A stretch of 64,000 bases of DNA from DASRJW01 sp964567755 (GTDB lineage: Bacteria; Krumholzibacteriota; Krumholzibacteriia; G020349025): assembly GCA_964567755.1 (NCBI GenBank), contig CAZMNW010000025.1, positions 62,001-126,000 of the forward strand, in the 5' to 3' direction. Below, one piece after another: positions 1-8,810 of the stretch (its first letter is position 1; each line of letters starts with the position of its first letter). Below the pieces are notes generated by a model. That model was not told the origin of the DNA. It saw only the letters and a program-made list of their open reading frames with translations, and did no database searches. Made by a program: the position numbers and the translations under genes.

Positions 1-1168
1 GAAAAATGTCGATGAGATGGGCCGCAATGCCCGTGAGGTGATTCGCGAGCTCGACCGGCTGCGCCGGGGCGGTTCGCTTCCCGACGGCGTGCCGGTGAAT
101 GGCGGCATGCTGCGCGTTCTCGTCGACTATCTGCCCGAGCGCATTCCGCAGGGCATGGACTTGAGTGTCACCGACAACCGCATCCTCCTGTGCGCCAAGT
201 ACCTCGAAGAGGCGGGCGAACGCGACGTCGTCGTCGTGTCCAAGGACATCAACGCGCGGGTCAAGGGCGACGCACTCGGAATCACGACCCAGGACTTCGA
301 AGTCAACAAGATCAAGTTCGACGAACTCTACAAAGGCTGGGCCGAGATCGAAGTGCCAACCGCCGCGCTCGACGCTTTTTACTCCCAGGGGTTCTTGGAA
401 CCCCAGTGGCCGGCACTCGCCAATGAATGTTTCATCCTGCGCGATGCCGCCAACGCCCAGAAGAGCGCCATCGCCATCTACTGCAATGGACGCCTCGAAC
501 CCTTGCGTTTTGGCGACGCCCACCCTTGGGGCATCCGGCCGCTCAACGTCCAGCAGAAGTTCGCGCTCGAGTTGCTGCTCGCCGAGCGCTTGCAGCTGGT
601 GACGTTGGTCGGCGGCGCCGGCACCGGCAAGACGCTGCTGGCGCTGGCAGCCGGCCTGCAGAAGGTCATGGAAGAACGCGCCTATGGCAAAGTCTTCGTG
701 TCGCGACCGATCATGCCGCTCGGCCGCGACATCGGTTACCTGCCCGGGAGCAAGGACGAGAAGCTCGAGAGCTGGATGCAACCGATCTACGACAACCTCA
801 AGTTGTTGACTGGATCCTTCTACGACGACGAAAGCAAGTTGAGCTATCTCTTCGACGCCAAGGTGCTCGAGCTCGAAGCCGTCACCTACATCCGTGGTCG
901 CTCCCTGCCGCGACAGTTCATGGTCATCGACGAGGCACAGAACCTGACGCCGCACGAGATCAAGACCATCATCAGCCGCGCCGGCCAGCAAACCAAGGTG
1001 ATCCTGACTGGCGACCCGTTCCAGATCGACAACCCCTATCTGGACGCGTCGAGCAACGGCTTGACCTATGCCGTCGAGCGTTTCAAGGGCCAGGAGATTT
1101 TTGGCCACGTCCTGCTGACACGCAGCGAGCGCAGCCCGCTGGCCGCGCTCGCCATCGAGCTGCTGTGA
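1..1168 (+). CDS. PIN-PhoH2 family ATPase/RNase, 3' part
   Basis: The frame is open through the left window edge, so the N-terminus is missing; the ATG at 17 is internal. Counted from that ATG, residues 52-95 look like the end of a PIN nuclease domain (VSKDINARVKGDALGI). A PhoH-type P-loop ATPase follows, with Walker A GGAGTGKT at 199-206, RPIMPLGRDIGYLPG, Walker B FMVIDE at 301-306 and the LTGDPFQID sensor. PIN plus PhoH is the PhoH2 architecture, known elsewhere as a sequence-specific RNA unwinding and cleaving enzyme acting in the cytoplasm. No antitoxin-like partner is visible inside the window. A GC hairpin lies just after the stop. Family assignment is secure; the cellular role is not. 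Confidence 0.93.
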   Translation, partial: KNVDEMGRNAREVIRELDRLRRGGSLPDGVPVNGGMLRVLVDYLPERIPQGMDLSVTDNRILLCAKYLEEAGERDVVVVSKDINARVKGDALGITTQDFEVNKIKFDELYKGWAEIEVPTAALDAFYSQGFLEPQWPALANECFILRDAANAQKSAIAIYCNGRLEPLRFGDAHPWGIRPLNVQQKFALELLLAERLQLVTLVGGAGTGKTLLALAAGLQKVMEERAYGKVFVSRPIMPLGRDIGYLPGSKDEKLESWMQPIYDNLKLLTGSFYDDESKLSYLFDAKVLELEAVTYIRGRSLPRQFMVIDEAQNLTPHEIKTIISRAGQQTKVILTGDPFQIDNPYLDASSNGLTYAVERFKGQEIFGHVLLTRSERSPLAALAIELL

Positions 1169-1174
1169 GCCCGC

Positions 1175-1196
1175 CGCGCCGGGCACGCCCGGCGCG
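1175..1196. terminator. GC-rich hairpin after phoH2
   Basis: A perfect 9-bp inverted repeat (1175-1183 with 1188-1196) encloses a 4-base loop, starting 6 bases after the PhoH2 stop. No T-run follows, so it may be a weak terminator or a transcript-stabilising hairpin. Confidence 0.45.
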
Positions 1197-1460
1197 AGGC
1201 TTGCTCGTTCGGCCTCGGCGGTGCTACCTTTGTGCGATGGCCGGTCAGGGCCCCTTCCTGGTGGTTCGCATGCGACTTCCGCACGACAAGCTGGTCTACA
1301 CGATTCAGCGCAAGCCTCCTCCGCAACTGGTCCGCGACGCCTGAGGTCGTATTCCACTCAGCGCACAGCGTTTTCCACGAGCCACCGGATCGGCTCGCAC
1401 GGTCGAACCAGTCTTCGGTTCCAGCGCCACGCGCGCGCGGAACCCAACGAGGAGAAACTC
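1197..1460. other. Intergenic region before lysine aminotransferase
   Basis: No convincing gene is seen. A 35-codon reading frame (1238-1345) lacks a good ribosome site and a recognisable product. The region probably carries the promoter of the next gene, but I cannot point to clear -35/-10 boxes. A GAGGAG ribosome site lies at 1449-1454. Confidence 0.4.
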
Positions 1461-2789
1461 ATGTCAGTCACGTTGAATCGAATCGCGCCCGGAAGCGTCC
1501 ACGAGACGCTGCGGCGCTCCATCCTTGCGGACGGCTTCGATGTCGTCCTGGACCTGGACAAGAGCCACGGCGTCCGGCTCCACGACTCGCGCAGCGGCAA
1601 GTCGTTCTTGGACATGTTTTCGTGCTTCGCTTCGGCACCGCTCGGGTTCAATCACCCGCGCTTGGTCGATCCCGAGTTCGTCGCCAAGCTCGGCCACGTG
1701 GCGGTGACCAAGCCGTCCAACTCCGATCTTTACACCGTGGAGATGGCAGAATTCGTCGACACGTTCGCGCGCCTGGCGGCGCCGCCGACGCTGCCGCATC
1801 TGTTCTTTGTCGAGGGCGGCACGCTCGGGGTCGAGAACGCGCTCAAGACCGCGATGGACTGGAAGGTGCGCAAGAACCTGGCGGCGGGCCGTGGCGAGAA
1901 GGGCCATCAGGTCATGCACTTCCGCGAATGTTTCCATGGCCGCAGCGGCTACACCCTGTCGCTCACCAACACGGCGCCGGTCAAGACGATGTACTTCAGC
2001 AAGTTCGATTGGCCGCGGATCACCAATCCGAAACTGCATTTTCCGCTGACGCCGGCCGAGATACAACGCGTCGAGATCGAGGAAGCCCGCGCCGTCGCCG
2101 AGATGGAAGCGGCATTCGCGCGCCATTTGCACGACATCTGCGCCATCATTCTCGAACCCATCCAGGGCGAAGGCGGCGACAACCACTTCCGCCCCGAGTT
2201 CTTCCGCGCCTTGCGCCGACTGGCCGACACGCACGAGGCCTTTCTGGTATTCGACGAGGTGCAGTCGGGCTTGGGGATGACGGGTCGCATGTGGGCCCAC
2301 GAACATTTCGGCGTCCAACCCGACGCCATCTGCTTCGGCAAGAAGACGCAAGTCTGCGGCACAGCAGTCGGCCACAGGGTCGAGGAAGTGGAGGACAATG
2401 TCTTCCGTGTCCCGAGCCGGCTCAACTCCACTTGGGGCGGCAATCTCGTCGACATGGTGCGCTGCCAGCGCATCCTGGAGATCATCCACGAGGAGAAGCT
2501 GCTGGAGAACGCGGCACGTCAGGGTCAGGTGCTCTTGACCGGACTGCAATCGGCTGCGGCACGACACGGGGACTGGATCGACAATGCGCGCGGGCTCGGC
2601 CTGATGTGCGCCTTCGACGTACGCGATGCCGAGTCGCGCAAGCGCGTGCTCAGTGGCTGCACTGAACGTGGCTTGATGCTCGTGGCCTCGGGCGAGCGCA
2701 CGATCCGCTTCCGCCCGGCACTCGTCGTCGATGCTGACGAACTGCACGAAGCGTTGGACATCCTCGACCGCGCCTTGGCCGCCCTGTAG
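1461..2789 (+). CDS. lat: L-lysine 6-aminotransferase
   Basis: 442-residue fold-type I PLP enzyme transferring the epsilon-amino group of L-lysine to 2-oxoglutarate, giving allysine/piperideine-6-carboxylate. The whole length fits the lysine epsilon-aminotransferase family: FVEGGTLGVENALKTAMDWK near 116, LEPIQGEGGD near 231, FDEVQSG near 264 (cofactor aspartate) and FGKKTQVCG at 292-300 holding the Schiff-base lysine. The start is ATG 1461 behind GAGGAG at 6 bases; upstream in-frame codons lack such a site. No piperideine-6-carboxylate dehydrogenase is adjacent, so the product may go to aminoadipate through a gene elsewhere. In actinobacteria the enzyme serves beta-lactam precursor supply or stationary-phase lysine turnover; here the role is unknown. 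Confidence 0.93.
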   Translation: MSVTLNRIAPGSVHETLRRSILADGFDVVLDLDKSHGVRLHDSRSGKSFLDMFSCFASAPLGFNHPRLVDPEFVAKLGHVAVTKPSNSDLYTVEMAEFVDTFARLAAPPTLPHLFFVEGGTLGVENALKTAMDWKVRKNLAAGRGEKGHQVMHFRECFHGRSGYTLSLTNTAPVKTMYFSKFDWPRITNPKLHFPLTPAEIQRVEIEEARAVAEMEAAFARHLHDICAIILEPIQGEGGDNHFRPEFFRALRRLADTHEAFLVFDEVQSGLGMTGRMWAHEHFGVQPDAICFGKKTQVCGTAVGHRVEEVEDNVFRVPSRLNSTWGGNLVDMVRCQRILEIIHEEKLLENAARQGQVLLTGLQSAAARHGDWIDNARGLGLMCAFDVRDAESRKRVLSGCTERGLMLVASGERTIRFRPALVVDADELHEALDILDRALAAL

Positions 2790-2799
2790 CCACGGCGCC

Positions 2800-4182
2800 T
2801 CAGCCGCGCTCGCCGTCGACCGGGAGCTCGACTTCGCCCGTTCCGAGCCTTTCGAGATCGAAGGGCATTTGAATGAGGATCGCGGGCGACACGAGGAAGA
2901 CGGCGCGATCCCGAACCCCTTGCGCGAAAACGTGCAGGCCGGCCTTGGGATCGCGCCGTCCAATGCGAACCCCCGAGATGAGCCCACTCGTGTCGTAGAG
3001 ATCGACGCGCCATTCGGCCGGATCCACTGCGCTCCGCGCTGGCTGCGTTGCCGGGAACTGCGTCACCTCCAGCGTCGCCAGTTGCTCCAGCAGCGCCTGC
3101 ACTCGGCCTGGATCGAGGGCGAAAGTCGAATCCACTTTGTCGCTCGCCGTCACCACCCAGCGGTTTTGTCCGCGTCGTTCGACGATGAAGGAGTCCTCGG
3201 GAGCGTCGACATCGATGCGCGTGACGACGGCGGGATCGAAGGCAGGGAACATGCGCTGATCGCGGGGCTCGCGCAACAGACCGAGGATCGTGTCGACGAG
3301 ATGGCCCTCCATCTGGAAGATCTCTGGTTTGTCGGGCACCATGGCGAAGTAGGCACCTTCCAATAGCGCGCCCCCGATGACCAAGTCGCCTAGTGCACGC
3401 CCCGCGCCGTCCTCGAGGATGACGTTCATCCATGGATTCTCCAGAGCGAAGCGGTGCAAGTTGTTCTTGTTCTCCGCTTCGACGGCGATGGCCTGCAAGG
3501 ATGCCAACTGCAACCACAATCCCCGCATGCGCACCGGATCGACGCGCCATGGCACGTCCCCGCTCGTGACCCAGCCGCCCTCGGTGTCACGCCGCACGAT
3601 CAGACCTTCGGCGGCGCGGGTGAAACGAATTCGCGCCACGCTGTCGGAGGCGACATCGATCATGCGCTTGTCGCGCCAGCCGAAAGGGGTGGTCAAGGAT
3701 TGGCTGAGCAACGACGACGTCGTGAGCTTGATATTTTGTTCCTGATCGACCAACACGTAGACGAGGGTCTGCAGCGGATTGATGCGTCCGAAGCGCAGTC
3801 GGTGGCTCGTGCCGGCGCGCGTCACGATCTCCACGTGTGCGGCAGGATGGTCGAGACTGTAACGGACGAGGTCGCCGCTCCCGAGATCCTGCTCGATGCG
3901 CGCCGCCGCCAGTGTGTCGAGGAACGCCGCCACCACCCCCTCCTCGCATCCTGCCGACACCGGTTGCGTGATCACCCAGGCCGCCTCGCCGCGCTCGAGT
4001 TGAACTTGGGTGTCGCCATAGGCAAACCCCAGCCGCACCACGTCGGCGGCTTGGATCGGCAGCAACCTCGCCGTCTCGCTGCGCGCGTCAGATGCACTGC
4101 GTTCGCGCTGGCGCGACCAGAGCACAAAGGTGCCCAAACCCAGCGCCAGCGCCAAAGCGATCCATGTTCCGCGAAACTTCAT
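2800..4182 (-). CDS. DUF4340 protein of Gld-type ABC operon
   Basis: 460 residues, with one N-terminal membrane anchor (about residues 7-24, no clear cleavage site) and a long extracytoplasmic beta-rich part. Repeated segments of the type LxxxDVxRIxxxxxxxxxxxxR...W, each ending in W(V/I)(T/V), are the hallmark of DUF4340. It is the last gene of a four-gene operon, 15 bases after the GldG-like stop, which is the usual place for DUF4340 next to GldG-type proteins. It probably forms the periplasmic partner of the exporter-like complex. No enzyme motif is seen. Its stop lies 10 bases from that of the convergent aminotransferase. Confidence 0.85.
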   Translation of the reverse strand: MKFRGTWIALALALGLGTFVLWSRQRERSASDARSETARLLPIQAADVVRLGFAYGDTQVQLERGEAAWVITQPVSAGCEEGVVAAFLDTLAAARIEQDLGSGDLVRYSLDHPAAHVEIVTRAGTSHRLRFGRINPLQTLVYVLVDQEQNIKLTTSSLLSQSLTTPFGWRDKRMIDVASDSVARIRFTRAAEGLIVRRDTEGGWVTSGDVPWRVDPVRMRGLWLQLASLQAIAVEAENKNNLHRFALENPWMNVILEDGAGRALGDLVIGGALLEGAYFAMVPDKPEIFQMEGHLVDTILGLLREPRDQRMFPAFDPAVVTRIDVDAPEDSFIVERRGQNRWVVTASDKVDSTFALDPGRVQALLEQLATLEVTQFPATQPARSAVDPAEWRVDLYDTSGLISGVRIGRRDPKAGLHVFAQGVRDRAVFLVSPAILIQMPFDLERLGTGEVELPVDGERG

Positions 4183-4197
4183 GGTCCCCCCCGCACG

Positions 4198-5799
4198 TCA
4201 GCCGCGCGCCCGGCGACGCAAGGTCGCGACCAAGCCCGCCACGCCCACGGCGACTGGAAGCACCCCGATGGAGATCCAGTTGAGTACGCGCAGCTCTGCC
4301 ACCGTCATCGTGACCGAACGCACTTGGCCCTGCAGCGCGCGCACGGCGATGAGATCCTCGTCCTCGGTGAGCCAGGCGACACAGTTCAGGAACAAATTGC
4401 CGTTGCCCATCTCGTTGAAGCTCTGGTTGTTGGCGAAATCCGAATCGCCGAAAACCACCAGGCGCGCCTCGCTGCCATGGCTGCCGCCGGCGCCGCTCAA
4501 TGCCTCGCCGCTGCGCAACTCCTGCCCGGGAACGTGCGCCACCGCCGATTCGAGCTCGGGATGCAATCCCTCGACGTCGAGGCGGCAAGCCATGGCGATG
4601 GACACCGGTCCGTTGAGATCATTGACGTCGAAGCTCACCTGCGCGCTGCGCAATTCGGTCTCCGCCCAGCTCTGCGGGCTCGTAAACGCCAGCGACGCCA
4701 TCTCGGCCGCACCTTGGTACAATTGCAGCCGGCGCACAGAGCGCACGTTTTGATAATAGGTCGGAGCTTCGAACTGCTTGGTGATCGCGTGCACGCCATA
4801 GCGATTGACCAATGGCGTGAGCGCCCCGCGGCCGAGCAGCTGGCCGGTGGGACTCGGATCGACGACGCGATCTTCGCCCACGTGAATCCCCCAGCGCCCC
4901 ACCCAGCCCTCCAGGTTGCTGCGGAACATCGGATCGAACAGCAAGAACAGCCGGCCGCCGCGTTGCAGGTAACGCTGGATCGCCTGGACCTCTTGATCCA
5001 CCAGCCCCGATTTGGCGCCGGCGACGAGCAAGACGTCGCAATCTGCCGGAACCTCGCGCGCTTCCAGAAGCGCCAGCGTCGCCACGGCGTAGTTCTCGCG
5101 CTGCAGCGCCACCGCCAACGTCGAGTAGCCGAAGATCCCCTTCTCCGTGATGCTCTTTTCGCCATGTCCGCCGAGGAGGTAAAGCTTCTTTTGGCCCGGC
5201 CGCGAAACCTTGATCAGCGCGTTGGTGATGTCTTCCTCGCCAAAAGTACGTAACCGCAGGCGCTTGTCCCCGGCATCGAAGATGAGGGTGCCCATCTCGC
5301 CGACACCAAAACGCTCGGCCAGCTCCGGGTTCTCGTTCATGTCCTGCATGCGAATGTGGAGGTTGCGGTTGCGGCGCGAGTACTCCACCAGGAGGTCACG
5401 TACGGCGTCGCGCTCGGCGCGTTCGTAATACACGTAGATGTCGATCTCCTTGGCGATCCCTTCGAGCACGTTGAGTGTCTTCTGCGAGAGCGTGAACTCG
5501 CCTGTCGACGACAGGTCCCAGCGCCAGGCACGCCGGTCGCCCAGGTAAGCCACCAGGAACAAGATCACGAGCACCAGGAACGACAGCAGCACGGCGTTGG
5601 CGCCATAGCGCGTCGACCGCCGCCGCATGTACCGGGTGATGCTGCGCCACGACAGCAGCACCGCTGCCGTCCAAATGAGGCCGGCGCCGGCGAGCAGGCC
5701 CGAGCTCCAGCCGCCGCCGGCACGCGCGAGCGACAGCACCGCCGCCACTCCCAGGAGCAGGACGCCCGCGACGAGGAGAATGACCAGCTGGCGCTGCAC
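4198..5799 (-). CDS. GldG-like ABC transporter auxiliary protein
   Basis: 533 residues. Two or three N-terminal membrane helices (about 4-25, 30-50, 69-90) precede a large extracytoplasmic domain of the ABC_transp_aux/GldG family, containing RWDLSSTGEFTLSQKT, GGHGEKS and DVLLVAGAKSGL. A C-terminal helix near 505-525 ends in a basic tail. The start is GTG 5799, preceded by AGGAGG at about 7 bases; an in-frame reading continues upstream into the permease gene and is rejected. In Bacteroidetes GldG works with GldA and GldF. Here it sits between the permease and DUF4340 genes, so a four-part inner-membrane complex is likely; the substrate is unknown. Confidence 0.87.
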   Translation of the reverse strand: MQRQLVILLVAGVLLLGVAAVLSLARAGGGWSSGLLAGAGLIWTAAVLLSWRSITRYMRRRSTRYGANAVLLSFLVLVILFLVAYLGDRRAWRWDLSSTGEFTLSQKTLNVLEGIAKEIDIYVYYERAERDAVRDLLVEYSRRNRNLHIRMQDMNENPELAERFGVGEMGTLIFDAGDKRLRLRTFGEEDITNALIKVSRPGQKKLYLLGGHGEKSITEKGIFGYSTLAVALQRENYAVATLALLEAREVPADCDVLLVAGAKSGLVDQEVQAIQRYLQRGGRLFLLFDPMFRSNLEGWVGRWGIHVGEDRVVDPSPTGQLLGRGALTPLVNRYGVHAITKQFEAPTYYQNVRSVRRLQLYQGAAEMASLAFTSPQSWAETELRSAQVSFDVNDLNGPVSIAMACRLDVEGLHPELESAVAHVPGQELRSGEALSGAGGSHGSEARLVVFGDSDFANNQSFNEMGNGNLFLNCVAWLTEDEDLIAVRALQGQVRSVTMTVAELRVLNWISIGVLPVAVGVAGLVATLRRRARG

Positions 5800-5810
5800 G
5801 CAACGACCTC

Positions 5811-6587
5811 CTACCGGTAGCGTAGCGATTCCAACGAGCGGAGCGTCAGGAACAAGCCGAAGAAGATGAAACAGACATAGAACACGACGTGCTTGGTGTC
5901 GAGAACGCCCTTGGTGAAGTCTTCGAAATGTGCCACCAGCGACAACTCGTTCAACCAGGCGCCGACCGTGGACGTCGGATCCCCGAGCAACCCCGCCAAC
6001 CACAGCAGCAGAGCCGCACCCAAGCCGCCGATGCCGGCGACCACCTGGCTGCGCGTCAGCGACGAGATGAACATGCCGATGACCAGGAACGACTCGCCCT
6101 GCAGGAAGACGCCGAGAAAGCCGACGAGAACGCTCGGCGCGTGCGGGTTGCCGTGGACGAAGAGCATCGACACCAGCCCGAACGCCAGCAACAGCATTAG
6201 GACGAAGAACGTGGTCGCCGCCAGGAATTTCGCCGACACGATGGCGCGTTGTGACACCGGCGAGGTCATGAGCAGCTCCATCGTACCGGCGCGGTGTTCT
6301 TCGGCGAAACTCCCCATGGTGACGAATGGCAGGATGAAGAGCGTGATCGCGCCGAGAGCGGCCATGAAACGGCGCAGCAAGTACTGATGCACGTCCGCCG
6401 GACCCGCCTCTTGTCCCATGGCCTGGAGGCGCTCGCGATAGAAGCTGTCGAAGGACAGGTAGTTGCGCAACAGCGTCATGAAGAACAACCCGACGACGAG
6501 CAGGAACACCATCGTCACCACGTAGGCGATGGGCGAAGTGAAACTGCTGCGCATTTCGCGCCCGTACACCGCGGAGACCCCGCTCAA
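5811..6587 (-). CDS. GldF-like ABC-2 permease
   Basis: 258-residue ABC-2 type membrane protein with about six helices. The N-terminal signature YGREMRSSFTSPIAYV matches the GldF/NosY group, and FAEEHRAGTMELLMTSPVS is the conserved cytoplasmic motif between helices. I take TTG 6587 as the start: it overlaps the ATPase stop as TTGA and has a GGGGG ribosome site 6 bases upstream, which implies translational coupling. GTG 6569 is an alternative. It pairs with the ATPase just upstream. Its stop is 11 bases before the GTG of the GldG-like gene. Confidence 0.85.
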   Translation of the reverse strand: MSGVSAVYGREMRSSFTSPIAYVVTMVFLLVVGLFFMTLLRNYLSFDSFYRERLQAMGQEAGPADVHQYLLRRFMAALGAITLFILPFVTMGSFAEEHRAGTMELLMTSPVSQRAIVSAKFLAATTFFVLMLLLAFGLVSMLFVHGNPHAPSVLVGFLGVFLQGESFLVIGMFISSLTRSQVVAGIGGLGAALLLWLAGLLGDPTSTVGAWLNELSLVAHFEDFTKGVLDTKHVVFYVCFIFFGLFLTLRSLESLRYR

Positions 6588-7522
6588 TTCGGACCCCCTT
6601 CGGCGCTCACGACGCGCAAGTAGGTTTCCTCCAGGCTGGTCTCCTGCGCGCGCAGCTCGAGCAGCTGCCAGCCCTGCTGCACCACGAACGCCGCCAGGCG
6701 CGCGCGCACCGCGGGGCCGGGTTCGCAATGCAGGCGATAGCGGCGCTGCGCATGGCTCGGCAGCGCCTCGACCGCGCGCACGCCGTCCAGGCCGCGCAAC
6801 GCCGCCGCCGGATCCTGCGCCGTCTGTAGTTCCACAATCAACAACTGCTGGTCACTGCCGTCGCCGTCCAGCTCGCGCAGGGACCGCGACAACGCGATGC
6901 GCCCGTGGTTGATGATGATCACGCGCTCGCAAGTCATGCTGACTTCCGGCAGGATGTGCGTCGACAGAATGATCGTGTGCTCACCGGCGAGTGCCCGGAC
7001 GAGCCGCCGCACCTCCACCACTTGCTTGGGGTCGAGCCCGGAGGTTGGCTCGTCGAGAATCAAGATGGGCGGGTTGTGCAGCACGGCCTGCGCCAGACCG
7101 ACGCGCTGCCGGTAACCCTTCGACAGCTTGCCCAGGATGCGGTGCTGCACATCTCCGAGACCGCAGCGCTCGAGCGTGTCTTCCACGCGCCTACGGCGCG
7201 CCGTGCGCGGCACTCTCTTGATGCGCGCGATGAACTCCAGGTACTCGCGCACGCGCATTTCCATGTAGAGAGGTGGACTCTCCGGCAGATAGCCGATGTT
7301 GCGTTTGACCTCGTCGGCCTGCTCGAACACATCGAAGCCGGCGATGCTCGCGGTTCCGGCCGTCGCCGGCTGGAAGCAGGTGAGAATGCGCATGGTCGTG
7401 GTCTTGCCGGCGCCGTTGGGCCCGAGGAACCCGACGATCTCGCCCTTTTTCACCTCGAAGCTGACGCCGTCGATCGCGCGCTTGCCGGGATAGATCTTGG
7501 TCAGTTTTTCCGCGACGATCAT
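6584..7522 (-). CDS. GldA-like ABC transporter ATP-binding protein
   Basis: 312 residues. Walker A GPNGAGKTTT near 35-44, signature LSKGYRQRVGLAQA near 134, Walker B ILILDEPTSGLDP and the switch histidine in ILSTH are all present, so the ATPase should be active. A C-terminal extension of about 80 residues follows, typical of the DrrA/GldA/CcmA group. The start is ATG 7522 with GGGAG 8 bases upstream; the longer upstream reading runs through the promoter. It is the first gene of the gldAFG-DUF4340 operon and energises the GldF-like permease. The substrate cannot be deduced; no other gliding genes are in the window. Confidence 0.92.
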   Translation of the reverse strand: MIVAEKLTKIYPGKRAIDGVSFEVKKGEIVGFLGPNGAGKTTTMRILTCFQPATAGTASIAGFDVFEQADEVKRNIGYLPESPPLYMEMRVREYLEFIARIKRVPRTARRRRVEDTLERCGLGDVQHRILGKLSKGYRQRVGLAQAVLHNPPILILDEPTSGLDPKQVVEVRRLVRALAGEHTIILSTHILPEVSMTCERVIIINHGRIALSRSLRELDGDGSDQQLLIVELQTAQDPAAALRGLDGVRAVEALPSHAQRRYRLHCEPGPAVRARLAAFVVQQGWQLLELRAQETSLEETYLRVVSAEGGPN

Positions 7523-7574
7523 GCAGGCGACTCCCAGTGCCAGTGGCCTTGGTCTCGGGCGCAGACGTCCGGCC

Positions 7575-7605
7575 ATTATAAGCGAGCGCCGCGGCCGCTT
7601 GCCAA
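7575..7605 (-). promoter_or_regulatory. Sigma70-like promoter of the gld-type operon
   Basis: Read on the minus strand, TTGGCA (7600-7605) and a perfect TATAAT (7575-7580) are separated by 19 bases. Transcription would start near 7568, giving a leader of about 46 bases to ATG 7522. The spacer is longer than ideal, so confidence is moderate. Confidence 0.5.
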
Positions 7606-7676
7606 GCCAAGCCCCGCGCGCCGGGTCGGGTACAGCCGATCGGGTATATTGAATGTGTTCCGACGTGGGAGGCACC

Positions 7677-8810
7677 GTGACGGCAAGACCGACGGCGAGC
7701 TTGCACCTGAACGCCGGGCGCGAGTTCCGCGCCGCACAGCGACGCGTCCTCTATCTGTTGCAGGGCCTCGACGCCCGGGGCCACCGCGTGCTGCTGTGCT
7801 GCCCGCGCACGTCGGTGCTGTTCCGGCGCGCCGGCGCTGCCGGCATTCCGTGCGCCGCGCTGACCTTGCGCAGCAGCCTCGATTTCCCCTCGATCGTGCG
7901 TTTGGCCCGGCTGGTGCGCGACCAGCGCTTCGATCTCGTGCACGCGCACGACTCCCAGAGTCACCACGTCGCCCGGGCCGCGCGCGGCATGAGCGGCGAG
8001 CGCGCGCTCACGGCCAACCTCTTTCTCACCCATCACGATCTCGCCGACAGCGGGGCCACCGGGGCGCGCGTGCATTACGACGACCCAGGCGTGCATTACA
8101 TCGCCAGCTGCAAGCCGGTGCGCGATGGCCTGGTCCAGCGTGGGGCTGATGCCGCCCGCATCGCGGTCGTCCCGGACGGTGTCGAGCTCCCGGCGCTGCG
8201 ATGTGCCCCGCACGCGGGCGCCGACCCATGGGGTTTGCGCGCACGCGGGCTGCGCGTCGTCGGCACCGTGCTGCGCACCGGCAAGGAGAAGAACCTGATG
8301 CCGCTGCTGGAAGCGTTCGCGTTCTTGCATCGGCGGCTGCCAGACACGCACCTGTTGGTGGCTGGAAAGGCGAGCGCGGCGGTCGAGCGCAGTTGCCGCG
8401 ATCTCGGCATCGCGCCCGGGGTCACCTTCACCGGCGTGCTCGACGACATCAGCAGTGTCCATGCCGCGGCGCATGTCTTCGCCTGCGTGTCCGATCCGGA
8501 TGGCACCGCCACGACCTTGCTCGAAGCCATGGCGGCCGGCACGCCCGTGGTGACCACCGCCGTTCCGAGCGTGCTCGGAATCGTGCGTCACGGCGCCTCG
8601 GCCCTGGTGGTGCCACCGCGCGACAACCAGGCGCTGGCGCAAGCGCTCGGACTCGTGCTCGCCCAGCCGGATCTCGCTGCACGTCTCGTGCACGGCGCCG
8701 CCAGCGTCGCCGAACAGCATTCGGTCGCACGCATGGTGGACGCGACGCTCGGCGCCTACCGCAGCCTCGGCCAGCTCGAAGCCGCTCGCCCCGACACCCC
8801 ACGCCCATGA
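7677..8810 (+). CDS. Glycosyltransferase family 4
   Basis: 377-residue GT-B glycosyltransferase. The N-terminal half starts SLHLNAGREFRAAQRRVLYL, a typical acceptor-domain opening. The C-terminal half has GTVLRTGKEKN, HLLVAGKAS and the nucleotide-sugar motif DPDGTATTLLEAMAAG, in which Asp replaces the first Glu of the usual E-x7-E. I chose GTG 7677 because GGGAGG ends 4 bases before it; ATG 7653 lies 8 codons upstream without a site. A TATATT box at 7645-7650 could be its -10. The stop overlaps the dapF start as ATGA. The acceptor is unknown; LPS or surface glycan synthesis is the likely setting. Confidence 0.87.
   Translation: MTARPTASLHLNAGREFRAAQRRVLYLLQGLDARGHRVLLCCPRTSVLFRRAGAAGIPCAALTLRSSLDFPSIVRLARLVRDQRFDLVHAHDSQSHHVARAARGMSGERALTANLFLTHHDLADSGATGARVHYDDPGVHYIASCKPVRDGLVQRGADAARIAVVPDGVELPALRCAPHAGADPWGLRARGLRVVGTVLRTGKEKNLMPLLEAFAFLHRRLPDTHLLVAGKASAAVERSCRDLGIAPGVTFTGVLDDISSVHAAAHVFACVSDPDGTATTLLEAMAAGTPVVTTAVPSVLGIVRHGASALVVPPRDNQALAQALGLVLAQPDLAARLVHGAASVAEQHSVARMVDATLGAYRSLGQLEAARPDTPRP

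Noticed and set aside
1238..1345. Possible 35-residue peptide before the lysine aminotransferase
   Set aside because: No ribosome site and no recognisable feature; such frames are common by chance at this base composition.
3454..5253. 599-codon plus-strand frame opposite the DUF4340 and GldG-like genes
   Set aside because: Runs across two real genes and their junction, with shadow-type composition and no motif.
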